This document shows positions 1-11,035 of a stretch of 64,000 nucleotides of DNA, one piece after another. The notes under the pieces are model-generated. The model saw only the letters and a program-made list of their open reading frames with translations, ran no database searches and was not told the DNA's origin. How positions within the stretch are numbered: position 1 is the first letter of the stretch; each line of letters opens with the position of its first letter. The position numbers and the translations under genes are program-made. The DNA is from Metellina segmentata. Taxonomy: Eukaryota; Arthropoda; Arachnida; Araneae; Tetragnathidae. Location: assembly GCA_947359465.1 (NCBI GenBank), contig OX375880.1, forward strand, positions 26,486,548 to 26,550,547, read 5' to 3'.

Positions 1-16
1 AACCCCACGTTGGGCG
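1..16 (+). tRNA. tRNA-Lys(CTT), 3' end only
   Basis: Positions 58-73, cut by the window edge; has G59A. Confidence 0.85.
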
Positions 17-195
17 TACTTTTAACAAGAAGGAATTTATTTTATTGCTTGAAAACTCTCTTTTCACGTAAAAGAGAAGTTTCAAAGTATATTTGTTCAT
101 TTGGTAACGAAATTCATTTCGAAAGTGAAATTTTCTACAATTCTTAATATTGCTTTATATATTTCGTCATCTTACACATTGTTTAGTTTTCTGCC

Positions 196-268
196 GCCGG
201 GCTAGCTCAGTCGGTAGAGCACGAGAATCTTAATCTAGGGGTCGTGGGTTCGAGCCCCAAGTTGGGCG
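196..268 (+). tRNA. tRNA-Lys(CTT), diverged
   Basis: C4G, C32A, C42A, C65A: one mismatch each in acceptor, anticodon stem and T stem. Confidence 0.75.
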
Positions 269-447
269 TACTTTTAACAAGAAGAAATGAATTTCATTGC
301 TTGGAAAATCTCTTTCCTCGTAAAAGAGAAGTTTTAAAGTATATTTGTTCATTTGATAACGAAATTCATTGCAAAAGTGAAATTTTCTACAATTCTTAAT
401 ATTGCTTTATATATTTCGTCATCTTACACATTGTTTAGTTTTCTGCC

Positions 448-520
448 GCCGGGCTAGCTCAGTCGGTAGAGCACGAGACTCTTAATCTCGGGGTCGTGGG
501 ATCGAGCCCCACGTTGGGCT
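448..520 (+). tRNA. tRNA-Lys(CTT)
   Basis: C4G (acceptor mismatch), T54A, discriminator G73T. Confidence 0.8.
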
Positions 521-701
521 TACTTTTAACAAGAAGAAATGTATTTTATTAATTTGAAACTCTCTTTCCTCGTAAAAGAGAAGTTTTAAAGTATATTTGT
601 TCATTTGGTAATGACAGTTTAATTTTGAAAATGAGATTTACTACAATTCTTAATATTGCTTTATTTATTTTGTCATGACACACATTCTTTGCGTCTTTGC
701 A

Positions 702-774
702 GCCCGGCTAGCTCGGTCATTAGAGCACGAGACTCTTAATCTCGGGGTCGTGGGTTCGAGCCCCACATTGGGCG
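702..774 (+). tRNA. tRNA-Lys(CTT)-like, D-loop variant
   Basis: D loop GGTCATTA; G66A at the base of the acceptor. Confidence 0.65.
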
Positions 775-951
775 TATTTTTAACAAGAAGAAATGTATTT
801 ATTGCTGGAAAATCTCTTTCCTCGTAAAAGAGAAGTTTTCAAGTATATTTGTTCATTTGGTAACGATACTCATTTTGAAAATGACATTTACTACAATTCT
901 TAATATTGCTTTACATATTTTGTCATATTACACATTGTTTAGTTTTCTGCC

Positions 952-1024
952 GCACGGCTAGCTCAGTCGGTAGAGCACGAGACTCTTAATCTCGGGGTCG
1001 TGGGTTCGAGCCCCAAGTTGGGCG
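952..1024 (+). tRNA. tRNA-Lys(CTT)
   Basis: C3A and C65A, each breaking one stem pair. Confidence 0.82.
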
Positions 1025-1205
1025 TACTTTTAACAAGAAGAAATGAATTTCATTGCTTGGAAAATGTCTTTCCTCGTAAAAGAGAAGTTTTAAAGTATAT
1101 TTGTTCATTTGGTAATGATAGTTTAATTTTGAAAATGTGATTTACATCAATTTTTAATATTGCTATATATATTTTGTCATGACACACATTCTTTGCGTCT
1201 TTGCA

Positions 1206-1278
1206 GCCCGGCTAGCTCGGTCATTAGAGCATGAGACTCTTAATCTCGGGGTCGTGGGTTCGAGCCCCACGTTGGGCG
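1206..1278 (+). tRNA. tRNA-Lys(CTT)-like, D-loop variant
   Basis: GGTCATTA; C27T leaves a wobble pair. Confidence 0.65.
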
Positions 1279-1460
1279 TACTTTTAACGAGAAGAAATGT
1301 ATTTTATTAATTGGAAACTCTCTTTCCTCGTAAAAGAGAAGTTTTTAAATATATTTGTTCACATTTGGTAACGATATTTTAATTTTTTAATGAGATTTAC
1401 TACAATTCTTAATATTGCTTTACATATTTTGTCATGACACACATTCTTTCCATCTTCGCA

Positions 1461-1533
1461 GCCCGGCTAGCTCAGTCGGTAGTGCACGAGACTCTTAATC
1501 TCGGAGTCGTGGGTTCGAGCTCCACGTTGGGCG
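1461..1533 (+). tRNA. tRNA-Lys(CTT)
   Basis: A23T in the D stem, G45A, C61T (wobble). Confidence 0.82.
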
Positions 1534-1715
1534 TACTTTTAACGAGAAGAAATGTATTTTATTAATTGGAAACTCTCTTTCCTCGTAAAAGAGAAGTTTT
1601 TAAATATATTTGTTCACATTTGGTAACGATATTTTAATTTTTAAATAAGATGTACTGCAATTCTTAATATTGCTTTACAAATTTTGTCATGACACACATT
1701 CTTTGCATCTTTGCA

Positions 1716-1788
1716 GCCTGGCTAGCTCAGTCGGTAGAGCACGAGACTCTTCATCTCGGGGTCGTGGGTTCGAGCCCCGCGTTGGGCG
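1716..1788 (+). tRNA. tRNA-Lys(CTT)
   Basis: C4T, A37C next to the anticodon, A64G; stems kept by wobble. Confidence 0.87.
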
Positions 1789-1966
1789 TACTTTTAACAA
1801 GAAGGAATGTATTTTATTAATTACAAACTCTCATTCCTCGTAAAAGAGTTTTTAAATATATTTGTTCACATTTGGTAAAGATATTTTAATTTTTAAATAC
1901 GATTTACTACAATTCTTAATATTGCTTTACATATTTGTCATATTACACATTGTTTAGTTTTCTGCC

Positions 1967-2039
1967 GCCCGGCTAGCTCAGTCGGTAGAGCACGAGACTC
2001 TTAATCTCGGGGTCGTGGGTTCGAGCCCTAAGTTGGGCG
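1967..2039 (+). tRNA. tRNA-Lys(CTT)
   Basis: C63T and C65A in the T stem. Confidence 0.85.
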
Positions 2040-2220
2040 TACTTTTAACAAGAAGAAATGAATTTCCTTGCTTGGAAAATCTCTTTCCTCGTAAAAGAGA
2101 AGTTTTAAAGTATATTTGTTCATTTGAAAACGATTTTTTAATTTTAAAACTGAGATTTACTACAATTCTTAATATTGCTTTATATATTTTGTCAGGACAC
2201 ACATTCTTTTTATCTTTGCA

Positions 2221-2293
2221 GCCTGGCTAGCTCAGTCGGTAGAGCACGAGACTCTTAATCTCGGGGTCGTGGGTTCGATCCCCACGTTGGGCG
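2221..2293 (+). tRNA. tRNA-Lys(CTT)
   Basis: C4T, G59T. Confidence 0.9.
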
Positions 2294-2474
2294 TACTTTT
2301 AACAAGAAGAAATGTATTTTATTAATTGGAAACTCTCTTTCCTCGTAAAAGAGAAGTTTTTAAATATATTTGTTCACATTTGGTAACGATATTTTAATTT
2401 TTAAATATGATTTACTGCAATTCTTAATATTGCTTAACATATTTGTCATATTACACATTGTTTAGTTTTCTGCC

Positions 2475-2547
2475 GCCCGGCTAGATCAGTCGGTAGAGCA
2501 CGAGACTCTTAATCTCGGGGTCGTGGGTTCGAACCCCACGTTGGGCG
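2475..2547 (+). tRNA. tRNA-Lys(CTT)
   Basis: C11A (D stem, A box), G59A. Confidence 0.87.
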
Positions 2548-2726
2548 TACTTTTAACAAGAAGGAATTTATTTTATTGCTTGAAAACTCTCTTTTCACGT
2601 AAAAGAGAAGTTTCAAAGTATATTTGTTCATTTGGTAACGAAATTCATTTCGAAAGTGAAATTTTCTACAATTCTTAATATTGCTTTATATATTTCGTCA
2701 TCTTACACATTGTTTAGTTTTCTGCC

Positions 2727-2799
2727 GCCGGGCTAGCTCAGTCGGTAGAGCACGAGAATCTTAATCTAGGGGTCGTGGGTTCGAGCCCCAAGTTGGGCG
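2727..2799 (+). tRNA. tRNA-Lys(CTT), diverged
   Basis: Same changes as the copy at 196. Confidence 0.75.
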
Positions 2800-2978
2800 T
2801 ACTTTTAACAAGAAGAAATGAATTTCATTGCTTGGAAAATCTCTTTCCTCGTAAAAGAGAAGTTTTAAAGTATATTTGTTCATTTGATAACGAAATTCAT
2901 TGCAAAAGTGAAATTTTCTACAATTCTTAATATTGCTTTATATATTTCGTCATCTTACACATTGTTTAGTTTTCTGCC

Positions 2979-3051
2979 GCCGGGCTAGCTCAGTCGGTAG
3001 AGCACGAGACTCTTAATCTCGGGGTCGTGGGATCGAGCCCCACGTTGGGCT
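2979..3051 (+). tRNA. tRNA-Lys(CTT)
   Basis: Same changes as the copy at 448. Confidence 0.8.
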
Positions 3052-3232
3052 TACTTTTAACAAGAAGAAATGTATTTTATTAATTTGAAACTCTCTTTCC
3101 TCGTAAAAGAGAAGTTTTAAAGTATATTTGTTCATTTGGTAATGACAGTTTAATTTTGAAAATGAGATTTACTACAATTCTTAATATTGCTTTATATATT
3201 TTGTCATGACACACATTCTTTGCGTCTTTGCA

Positions 3233-3305
3233 GCCCGGCTAGCTCGGTCATTAGAGCACGAGACTCTTAATCTCGGGGTCGTGGGTTCGAGCCCCACATT
3301 GGGCG
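3233..3305 (+). tRNA. tRNA-Lys(CTT)-like, D-loop variant
   Basis: GGTCATTA; G66A. Confidence 0.65.
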
Positions 3306-3482
3306 TATTTTTAACAAGAAGAAATGTATTTATTGCTGGAAAATCTCTTTCCTCGTAAAAGAGAAGTTTTCAAGTATATTTGTTCATTTGGTAACGATAC
3401 TCATTTTGAAAATGACATTTACTACAATTCTTAATATTGCTTTACATATTTTGTCATATTACACATTGTTTAGTTTTCTACC

Positions 3483-3532
3483 ACACGGCTAGCTCAGTCG
3501 GTAGAGCACGAGACTCTTCACCTCGTTGGGCG
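3483..3532 (+). pseudogene. tRNA-Lys pseudogene, T arm deleted
   Basis: About 23 bases from the anticodon stem to the acceptor are missing: CTTCACCTCG joins TTGGGCG. No B box. Acceptor begins ACACGGC. Confidence 0.9.
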
Positions 3533-3713
3533 TACTTTTAACAAAAAGAAATGTATTTTATTAATTGGGATTTCTTTTTTCTCGTTAAAGAGAAGTTTTA
3601 AATATATTTGTTCACATTTGGTAACGATATTTTAATTTTTAAATAAGATGTACTGCAATTCTTAATATTGCTTTACAAATTTTGTCATGACACACATTCT
3701 TTGCATCTTTGCA

Positions 3714-3784
3714 GCCCGGCTAGCTCACTCGGTAGAGCACGAGACTTCATCTCGGGGTCGTGGGTTCGAGCCCCGCGTTGGGCG
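3714..3784 (+). pseudogene. tRNA-Lys pseudogene, anticodon loop deletion
   Basis: Two bases lost from the anticodon loop (CGAGACTTCATCTCG), leaving five. Also G15C, A64G. The duplicate at 11267 is full length. Confidence 0.85.
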
Positions 3785-3964
3785 TACTTTTAACAAGAAG
3801 AAATGTATTTTATTAATTGGAAACTCTCTTTCCTCGTAAAAGAGTTTTAAAATATATTTGTTCACATTTGGTAATGACAGTTTAATTTTGAAAATTAGAT
3901 TTACTACAATTCTTAATATTGCTTTATATATTTTGTCATGACACACATTCTTTGCGTCTTTGCA

Positions 3965-4037
3965 GCCCGGCTAGCTCGGTCATTAGAGCACGAGACTCTT
4001 AATCTCGGGGTCGTCGGTTCGAGCCCCACGTTGGGCG
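3965..4037 (+). tRNA. tRNA-Lys(CTT)-like, D-loop variant
   Basis: GGTCATTA; G51C breaks a T-stem pair. Confidence 0.6.
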
Positions 4038-4218
4038 TACTTTTAACGAGAAGAAATGTATTTTTTTAATTGTAAACTCTCTTTCCACGTAAAAGAAAAG
4101 TTTTTAAATATATTAGTTCACATTTGGTAACGATATTTTAATTTTTAAATACGATTTACTACAATTCTTAATATTGCTTTACATATTTGTCATATTACAC
4201 ATTGTTTAGTTTCCTGCC

Positions 4219-4291
4219 GCCCGGCTAGCTCAGTCGGTAGAGCACGAGACTCTTAATCTCGGGGTCGTGGGTTCGAACCTCACGTTGGGCG
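4219..4291 (+). tRNA. tRNA-Lys(CTT)
   Basis: G59A, C62T (wobble). Confidence 0.9.
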
Positions 4292-4469
4292 TACTTTTAA
4301 CAAGAAGGTATTTATTTTATTGCTTGAAAACTCTCTTTTCAAGTAAAAGAGAAGTTTCAAAGTATATTTGTTCATTTGATAACGAAATTCATTTTGAAAG
4401 TGAAATTTTCTACAATTCTAATATTGCTTTACATATTTTGTCATATAACACATTGTTTAATTTCCTGGC

Positions 4470-4542
4470 TCCCGGCTAGCTCAGTCGGTAGAGCACGAGA
4501 CTCTTAATTTCGGGGTCGTGGGTTCGAGCCCCACGTTGGGCG
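4470..4542 (+). tRNA. tRNA-Lys(CTT), first base T
   Basis: G1T opposes C72; C40T. Preceded by the TTTCCTGGC spacer tail typical of this subfamily. Confidence 0.8.
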
Positions 4543-4723
4543 TACTTTTAACGAGAAGAAATGTATTTTATAAATTTTAAACTCTCTTTCCTCGTAAAAG
4601 TGAAGTTTTTAAATATATTTTTAACATTTGGTAAAGATATTTTAATTTTTAAATAAGATTTACTGCTTTTCTTAATATTGCTTTACAAATCTTGTCATGA
4701 CACACATTCTTTCTATCTTTGCA

Positions 4724-4796
4724 GCCAGGCTAGCTCAGTCGGTAGAGCACGAGACTCTTAATTTCGGGGTCGTGGGTTCGAGCCCCACGTTGGGCG
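4724..4796 (+). tRNA. tRNA-Lys(CTT)
   Basis: C4A (acceptor mismatch), C40T. Confidence 0.85.
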
Positions 4797-4977
4797 TACT
4801 TTTAACAAGAAGAAATGTATTTTATTAATTGGAAACTCTCTTTCCTCGTAAAAAAAAGTTTTTAAATATATTTGTTCACATTTGGTAACGATATTTTAAT
4901 TTTCTAATGAGATTTACTACAATTCTTAATATTGCTTTACATATTTTGTCATGACACACATTCTTTCCATCTTTGCA

Positions 4978-5050
4978 GCCCGGCTAGCTCAGTCGGTTGA
5001 GCACGAGACTCTTAATCTCGGAGTCGTGGGTTCGAGCCCCACGTTGGGCG
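4978..5050 (+). tRNA. tRNA-Lys(CTT)
   Basis: A21T, G45A; followed by TTCTTTTAAC. Confidence 0.9.
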
Positions 5051-5232
5051 TTCTTTTAACGAGAAGAAATGTATTTTATTAATTGGAAACTCTCTTTCCT
5101 CGTAAAAGAGAAGTTTTTAAATATATTTGTTCACATTTGGTAACGATATTTTAATTTTTAAATAAGATTTACTGCAATTCTTAATATTGCTTTACAAATT
5201 TTGTCATGACACACATTCTTTCCATCTTTGCA

Positions 5233-5304
5233 GCCCGCTATCTCAGTCGGTAGAGCACGAGACTCTTAATCTCGGGGTCGTGGGTTAGAGCCCCACGTTG
5301 GGCG
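5233..5304 (+). tRNA. tRNA-Lys(CTT), short acceptor
   Basis: 5' acceptor strand has six bases (GCCCGC); G10T; C56A in the T loop and B box. Confidence 0.65.
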
Positions 5305-5482
5305 TACTTTTAACAAGAAGAAATGTATTTTATTAATTGGAAACTCTCTTTCCTCGTAAAAGAGTTTTTAAATATATTTGTTCACATTTGGTAAAGATAT
5401 TTTAATTTTTAAAAACGATTTACTACAATTCTTAATATTGCTTTACATATTTGTCATATTACACATTGTTTAGTTTTCTGCC

Positions 5483-5555
5483 GCCCGGCTAGCTCATTCG
5501 GTAGAGCACGAGACTCTTATTCTCGGGGTCGTGGGTTCGAGCCCCACGTTGGGCG
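5483..5555 (+). tRNA. tRNA-Lys(CTT)
   Basis: G15T, A38T. Confidence 0.88.
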
Positions 5556-5735
5556 TACTTTTGACAAGAAGGAATTTATTTTATTGCTTGAAAACTCTCT
5601 TTTCACGTAAAAGAGAAGTTTGAAAGTATATTTGTTCATTTGGTAAAAAGAAATTCATTTCGAAAGTGAAATTTACTAGAATTCTAATATTGCTTTACAT
5701 ATTTTGTCATATTACACATTGTTTAGTTTCCTGGC

Positions 5736-5809
5736 GCCCGGGCTAGCTCAGTCGGTAGAGCACGAGAATCTTAATCTAGGGGTCGTGGGTTCGAGCCCCA
5801 AGTTGGGCG
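5736..5809 (+). tRNA. tRNA-Lys(CTT), extra acceptor base
   Basis: GCCCGGGC has one G too many; C32A, C42A, C65A. Confidence 0.65.
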
Positions 5810-5988
5810 TACTTTTAACAAGAAGAAATGAATTTCCTTGCTTGGAAAATCTCTTTCCTCGTAAAAGAGAAGTTTTAAAGTATATTTGTTCATTTGGTAA
5901 CGAAATTCATTTCAAAAGTGAAATTTTCTACAATTCTTAATATTGCTTTATATATTTTGTCATATTACACATTGTTTGGTTTTCTGCC

Positions 5989-6059
5989 GGCGGGCTAGCT
6001 CAGTCGGATGCACGAGACTCTTAATCTCGGGGTCGTGGGTTCGAGCCCCACGTTGGGCG
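5989..6059 (+). pseudogene. tRNA-Lys pseudogene, D-arm deletion
   Basis: D arm reads AGTCGGATGCAC, two bases short, so the GAGC stem strand is lost; acceptor GGCGGGC. Confidence 0.8.
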
Positions 6060-6240
6060 TACTTTTAACAAGAAGAAATGTATTTTATTAATTTGAAACT
6101 CTCTTTCCTCGTAAAAGAGAAGTTTTAAAGTATATTTGTTCATTTGGTAATGACAGTTTAATTTTGAAAATGAGATTTACTACAATTCTTAATATTGCTT
6201 TATATATTTTGTCATGACACACATTCCTTGCGTCTTTGCA

Positions 6241-6313
6241 GCCCGGCTAGCTCGGTCATTAGAGCACGAAACTCTTAATCTCGGGGTCGTGGGTTCGAGC
6301 CCCACGTTGGGCG
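6241..6313 (+). tRNA. tRNA-Lys(CTT)-like, D-loop variant
   Basis: GGTCATTA; G30A. Confidence 0.6.
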
Positions 6314-6489
6314 TATTTTTAACAAGAAGAAATGTATTTATTGATGGAAAATCTCTTTCCTCGTAAAATAGAAGTTTTAAAGTATATGTTTTGATTTGGT
6401 AACGATACTCGTTTTGAAAATGACATTTACTACAATTCTAATATTGCTTTACATATTTTGTCATATTACACATTGTTTAGTTTTCTACC

Positions 6490-6562
6490 ACCCGGCTAGC
6501 TCAATCGGTAGAGCACGAATCTCTTAATCTCGGGGTCGTGGGTTCGAGTACCTCGTTGGGCG
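6490..6562 (+). pseudogene. tRNA-Lys-like copy, degenerate
   Basis: G1A, G15A, G30A, A31T, C60T, C61A, A64T: mismatches in three stems and a damaged B box. Confidence 0.65.
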
Positions 6563-6743
6563 AACTTTTAACAAGAAGAAATATATTTTATTAATTGGGA
6601 TTTCTCTTTCCTCGTTAAAGAGAAGTTTTAAAGTATATTTGTTCATTTGGCAACGGTTTTTTAATTTTAAAAATGAGATTTACTACAATTCTTAATATTG
6701 CTTTATATATTTTGTCATGACACACATTCTTTGCGTCTATGCA

Positions 6744-6816
6744 GCCCGGCTAGCTCGGTCATTAGAGCACGAGAATCTTAATCTCGGGGTCGTGTTTTCG
6801 AGCCCCACGTTGGGCG
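6744..6816 (+). tRNA. tRNA-Lys(CTT)-like, D-loop variant
   Basis: GGTCATTA; C32A; G52T and G53T damage T stem and B box. Confidence 0.55.
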
Positions 6817-6998
6817 TACTTTTAACGAGAAGAAATGTATTTTATTAATTGTAAACTCTCTTTCCTCGTAAAAGAGAAGTTTTTAAATATATTTGTTCAC
6901 ATTTGGTAACGATATTTTAATTTTTAAATAAGATTTACTGCAATTCTTAATATTGCATTACAAATTTTGTCATGACACACATTCTTTGCATCTTTGCA

Positions 6999-7071
6999 GC
7001 CCGGCTACCTCAGTCGGTAGAGCACGAGATTCTTCATCTCGGGGTCGTGGGTTCGAGCCCCACGTTGGGCG
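6999..7071 (+). tRNA. tRNA-Lys(CTT)
   Basis: G10C, C32T, A37C. Confidence 0.83.
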
Positions 7072-7249
7072 TACTTTTAACAAGAAGAAATGTATTTTAT
7101 TAATTGGAAACTCTCTTTCCTCGTAAAAGAGTTTTTAAATATATTTGCTCACATTTGGTAAAGATATTTTAATTTTTAAATACGATTTACTACAATTCTT
7201 AATATTGCTTTACATATTTGTCATATTACACATTGTTTAGTTTTCTGCC

Positions 7250-7322
7250 GCCCGGCTAGCTCAGTCGGTAGAGCACGAGACTCTTAATCTCGGGGTCGTG
7301 GGTTCGAGCCCCAAGTTGGGCG
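7250..7322 (+). tRNA. tRNA-Lys(CTT)
   Basis: Only C65A. Confidence 0.92.
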
Positions 7323-7503
7323 TACTTTTAACAAGAAGAAATGAATTTCATTGCTTGGAAAATGTCTTTCCTCGTAAAAGAGAAGTTTTAAAGTATATTT
7401 GTTCATTTGGTAATGATAGTTTAATTTTGAAAATGTGATTTACATCAATTCTTAATATTGCTTTATATATTTTGTCATGACACACATTCTTTGCGTCTTT
7501 GCA

Positions 7504-7576
7504 GCCCGGCTAGCTCGGTCATTAGAGCAGGAGACTCTTAATCTCGGGGTCGTGGGTTCGAGCCTCACATTGGGCG
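7504..7576 (+). tRNA. tRNA-Lys(CTT)-like, D-loop variant
   Basis: GGTCATTA; C27G, C62T, G66A. Confidence 0.6.
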
Positions 7577-7753
7577 TATTTTTAACAAGAAGAAATGTAT
7601 TTATTGATGGAAAATCTCTTTCCTCGTAAAAGAGAAGTTTTAAAGTATATTTATTCAATTGGTAACGATACTCATTTTGAAAATGACATTTACTACAATT
7701 CTTAATATTGCTTTACATATTTTGTCATATTACACATTGTTTAGTTTTCTACC

Positions 7754-7826
7754 ACCCGGCTAGCTCAATCGGTAGAGCACGAATCTCTTAATCTCGCGGT
7801 CGTGGGTTCGAGTACCTCGTTGGGCG
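7754..7826 (+). pseudogene. tRNA-Lys-like copy, degenerate
   Basis: As the copy at 6490, plus G44C. Confidence 0.65.
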
Positions 7827-8007
7827 TACTTTTAACAAGAAGAAATGTATTTTATTAATTGGGATTTCTCTTTCCTCGTTAAAGAGAAGTTTTAAAGTAT
7901 ATTTGTTCATTAGGTAACGGTTTTTTATTTTTAAAAATGAGATTTACTACAATTCTTAATATTGCTTTACATATTTTGTCATGACACACATTCTTTCCAT
8001 CTTTGCA

Positions 8008-8080
8008 GCCCGGCTAGCTCAGTCGGTAGAGCACGAGACTCATAACCTCGGGGTCGTGGGTTCGAGCCCCACGTTGGGCG
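8008..8080 (+). tRNA. tRNA-Lys body with anticodon CAT
   Basis: T35A turns CTT into CAT (8041-8043), which would read AUG. T33 is kept. T39C breaks the last anticodon-stem pair. The remainder matches the lysine consensus, including A and B boxes. Confidence 0.8.
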
Positions 8081-8258
8081 TACTTTTAACAAGAAGAAAT
8101 GTATTTTATTAATTTGAAACTCTCTTTCCTCGTAAAAGAGTTTTTAAATATATTTGTTCACATTTGGTAAAGATATTTTAATTTTTAAATACGATTTACT
8201 ACAATTCTTAATATTGCTTTACATATTTGTCATATTACACATTATTTAGTTTTCTGTT

Positions 8259-8331
8259 GTCCGGCTATCTCAGTCGGTAGAGCATGAGACTCTTAATCTC
8301 GGGGTCGTGGGTTCGAGCCCCACGTTGGGCT
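8259..8331 (+). tRNA. tRNA-Lys(CTT)
   Basis: C2T, G10T, C27T, G73T. Confidence 0.8.
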
Positions 8332-8513
8332 TACTTTTAACGAGAAGAAATGTATTTTATTAATTGGAAACTCTCTTTCCTCGTAAAAGAGAAGTTTTTA
8401 AATATATTTGTTCACATTTGGTAACGATATTTTAATTGTTTAATGAGATTTACTACAATTCTTAATATTGCTTTACATATTTTGTCATGACACACATTCT
8501 TTCCATCTTCGCA

Positions 8514-8586
8514 GCCCGGCTAGCTCAGTCGGTAGTGCACGAGACTCTTAATCTCGGAGTCGTGGGTTCGAGCTCCACGTTGGGCG
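8514..8586 (+). tRNA. tRNA-Lys(CTT)
   Basis: Same changes as the copy at 1461. Confidence 0.82.
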
Positions 8587-8768
8587 TACTTTTAACGAGA
8601 AGAAATGTATTTTATTAATTGGAAACTCTCTTTCCTCGTAAAAGAGAAGTTTTTAAATATATTTGTTCACATTTGGTAACGATATTTTAATTTTTAAATA
8701 AGATGTACTGCAATTCTTAATATTGCTTTACAAATTTTGTCATGACACACATTCTTTGCATCTTTGCA

Positions 8769-8841
8769 GCCTGGCTAGCTCAGTCGGTAGAGCACGAGAC
8801 TCTTCATCTCGGGGTCGTGGGTTCGAGCCCCGCGTTGGGCG
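8769..8841 (+). tRNA. tRNA-Lys(CTT)
   Basis: Same changes as the copy at 1716. Confidence 0.87.
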
Positions 8842-9019
8842 TACTTTTAACAAGAAGGAATGTATTTTATTAAATACAAACTCTCATTCCTCGTAAAAGA
8901 GTTTTTAAATATATTTGTTCACATTTGGTAAAGATATTTTAATTTTTAAATACGATTTACTACAATTCTTAATATTGCTTTACATATTTGTCATATTACA
9001 CATTGTTTAGTTTTCTGCC

Positions 9020-9092
9020 GCCCGGCTAGCACAGTCGGTAGAGCACGAGACTCTTAATCTCGGGGTCGTGGGTTCGAGCCCCACGTTGGGCG
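9020..9092 (+). tRNA. tRNA-Lys(CTT)
   Basis: Only T12A, in D stem and A box. Confidence 0.9.
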
Positions 9093-9270
9093 TACTTTTA
9101 ACAAGAAGGAATTTATTTTATTGCTTGAAAACTCTCTTTTCAAGTAAAAGAGAAGTTTCAAAGTATATTTGTTCATTTGGTAACGAAATTCATTTCGAAA
9201 GTGAAATTTTCTACAATTCTAATATTGCTTTACATATTTTGTCATGTAACACATTGCTTAATTCCCTGGC

Positions 9271-9343
9271 TCCTGGCTAGCTCAGTCGGTAGAGCACGAG
9301 ACCCTTAATCTCGGGGTCGTGGGTTCGAGCCCCACGTTGGGCG
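9271..9343 (+). tRNA. tRNA-Lys(CTT), first base T
   Basis: G1T, C4T, and T33C, which removes the conserved U before the anticodon. Confidence 0.75.
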
Positions 9344-9524
9344 TACTTTTAACAAGAAGAAATGTATTTTATTATTTTGAAACTCTCTTTCCTCGTAAAA
9401 GAGAAGTTTTAAAGTATATTTGTTCATTTGGTAATGACAGTTTAATTTTGAAAATGAGATTTACTACAATTCTTAATATTGCTTTATATATTTTGTCATG
9501 ACACACATTCTTTGCGTCTTTGCA

Positions 9525-9597
9525 GCCCGGCTAGCTCGGTCATTAGAGCACGAGACTCTTAATCTCGGGGTCGTGGGTGCGAGCCCCACATTGGGCG
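9525..9597 (+). tRNA. tRNA-Lys(CTT)-like, D-loop variant
   Basis: GGTCATTA; T55G in the T loop; G66A. Confidence 0.58.
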
Positions 9598-9776
9598 TAT
9601 TTTTAACAAGAAGAAATGTATTTATTGATGGAAAATCTCTTTCCTCGTAAAAGAGAAGTTTTAAAGTATATTTGTTCATTTGGTAACGGTTTTTTAATTT
9701 TAAAAATGAGATTTACTACAATTCTTAATATTGCTTTATATATTTTGTCATGACACACATTCTTTGCGTCTTTGCA

Positions 9777-9849
9777 GCCCGGCTAGCTCGGTCATTAGAG
9801 CACGAGAATCTTAATCTCGGGGTCGTGTTTTCGAGCCCCACGTTGGGCG
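9777..9849 (+). tRNA. tRNA-Lys(CTT)-like, D-loop variant
   Basis: Same changes as the copy at 6744. Confidence 0.55.
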
Positions 9850-10031
9850 TACTTTTAACGAGAAGAAATGTATTTTATTAATTGTAAACTCTCTTTCCTC
9901 GTAAAAGAGAAGTTTTTAAATATATTTGTTCACATTTGGTAACGATATTTTAATTTTTAAATAAGATTTACTGCAATTCTTAATATTGCTTTACAAATTT
10001 TGTCATGACACACATTCTTTCCATCTTTGCA

Positions 10032-10103
10032 GCCCGCTAGCTCAGTCGGTAGAGCACGAGACTCTTATTCTCGGGGTCGTGGGTTCGAACCCCACGTTGG
10101 GCG
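10032..10103 (+). tRNA. tRNA-Lys(CTT), short acceptor
   Basis: Six-base acceptor strand GCCCGC; A38T, G59A. Confidence 0.68.
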
Positions 10104-10282
10104 TACTTTTAACAAGAAGGAATTTATTTTATTGCTTGAAAACTCTCTTTTCACGTAAAAGAGAAGTTTCAAAGTATATTTGTTCATTTGGTAACGAAAT
10201 TCATTTCGAAAGTGAAATTTTCTACAATTCTTAATATTGCTTTATATATTTCGTCATCTTACACATTGTTTAGTTTTCTGCC

Positions 10283-10355
10283 GCCGGGCTAGCTCAGTCG
10301 GTAGAGCACGAGAATCTTAATCTAGGGGTCGTGGGTTCGAGCCCCAAGTTGGGCG
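10283..10355 (+). tRNA. tRNA-Lys(CTT), diverged
   Basis: Same changes as the copy at 196. Confidence 0.75.
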
Positions 10356-10534
10356 TACTTTTAACAAGAAGAAATGAATTTCATTGCTTGGAAAATCTCT
10401 TTCCTCGTAAAAGAGAAGTTTTAAAGTATATTTGTTCATTTGATAACGAAATTCATTGCAAAAGTGAAATTTTCTACAATTCTTAATATTGCTTTATATA
10501 TTTCGTCATCTTACACATTGTTTAGTTTTCTGCC

Positions 10535-10607
10535 GCCGGGCTAGCTCAGTCGGTAGAGCACGAGACTCTTAATCTCGGGGTCGTGGGTTCGAGCCCCACA
10601 TTGGGCG
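10535..10607 (+). tRNA. tRNA-Lys(CTT)
   Basis: C4G, G66A: two acceptor mismatches. Confidence 0.8.
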
Positions 10608-10785
10608 TATTTTTAACAAGAAGAAATGTATTTATTGCTGGAAACTCTCTTTCCTCGTAAAGAGAAGTTTTAAAGTATATTTGTTCATTTGGTAATGACA
10701 GTTTAATTTTGAAAATGAGATTTACTACAATTCTTAATATTGCTTTATATATTTTGTCATGACACACATTCTTTGCGTCTTTGCA

Positions 10786-10858
10786 GCCCGGCTAGCTCGG
10801 TCATTAGAGCACGAGACTCTTAATCTCGGGGTCGTGGGTTCGAGCCCCACATTGGGCG
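10786..10858 (+). tRNA. tRNA-Lys(CTT)-like, D-loop variant
   Basis: GGTCATTA; G66A. Confidence 0.65.
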
Positions 10859-11035
10859 TATTTTTAACAAGAAGAAATGTATTTATTGCTGGAAAATCTC
10901 TTTCCTCGTAAAAGAGAAGTTTTCAAGTATATTTGTTCATTTGGTAACGATACTCATTTTGAAAATGACATTTACTACAATTCTTAATATTGCTTTACAT
11001 ATTTTGTCATATTACACATTGTTTAGTTTTCTACC

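Larger units (their letters stand above)
2532..3513 (+). repeat. second copy of window bases 1-990 (offset 2531, 10 units)
   Basis: The sequence at 1 (AACCCCACGTTGGGCG and onward) recurs at 2532 with the same rare markers: GCCGGGC acceptors, a GAATCTTAATCTAG anticodon arm and a discriminator T. Similarity breaks near 990/3513, where the second copy carries a deleted tRNA. Confidence 0.85.
8333..9053 (+). repeat. copy of about 1280-2000 (offset 7053)
   Basis: The tRNAs at 8514 and 8769 carry the same private changes as those at 1461 and 1716 (A23T and C61T; C4T, A37C and A64G), and the spacers agree. Similarity ends in the tRNA at 9020 versus 1967. Confidence 0.75.
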
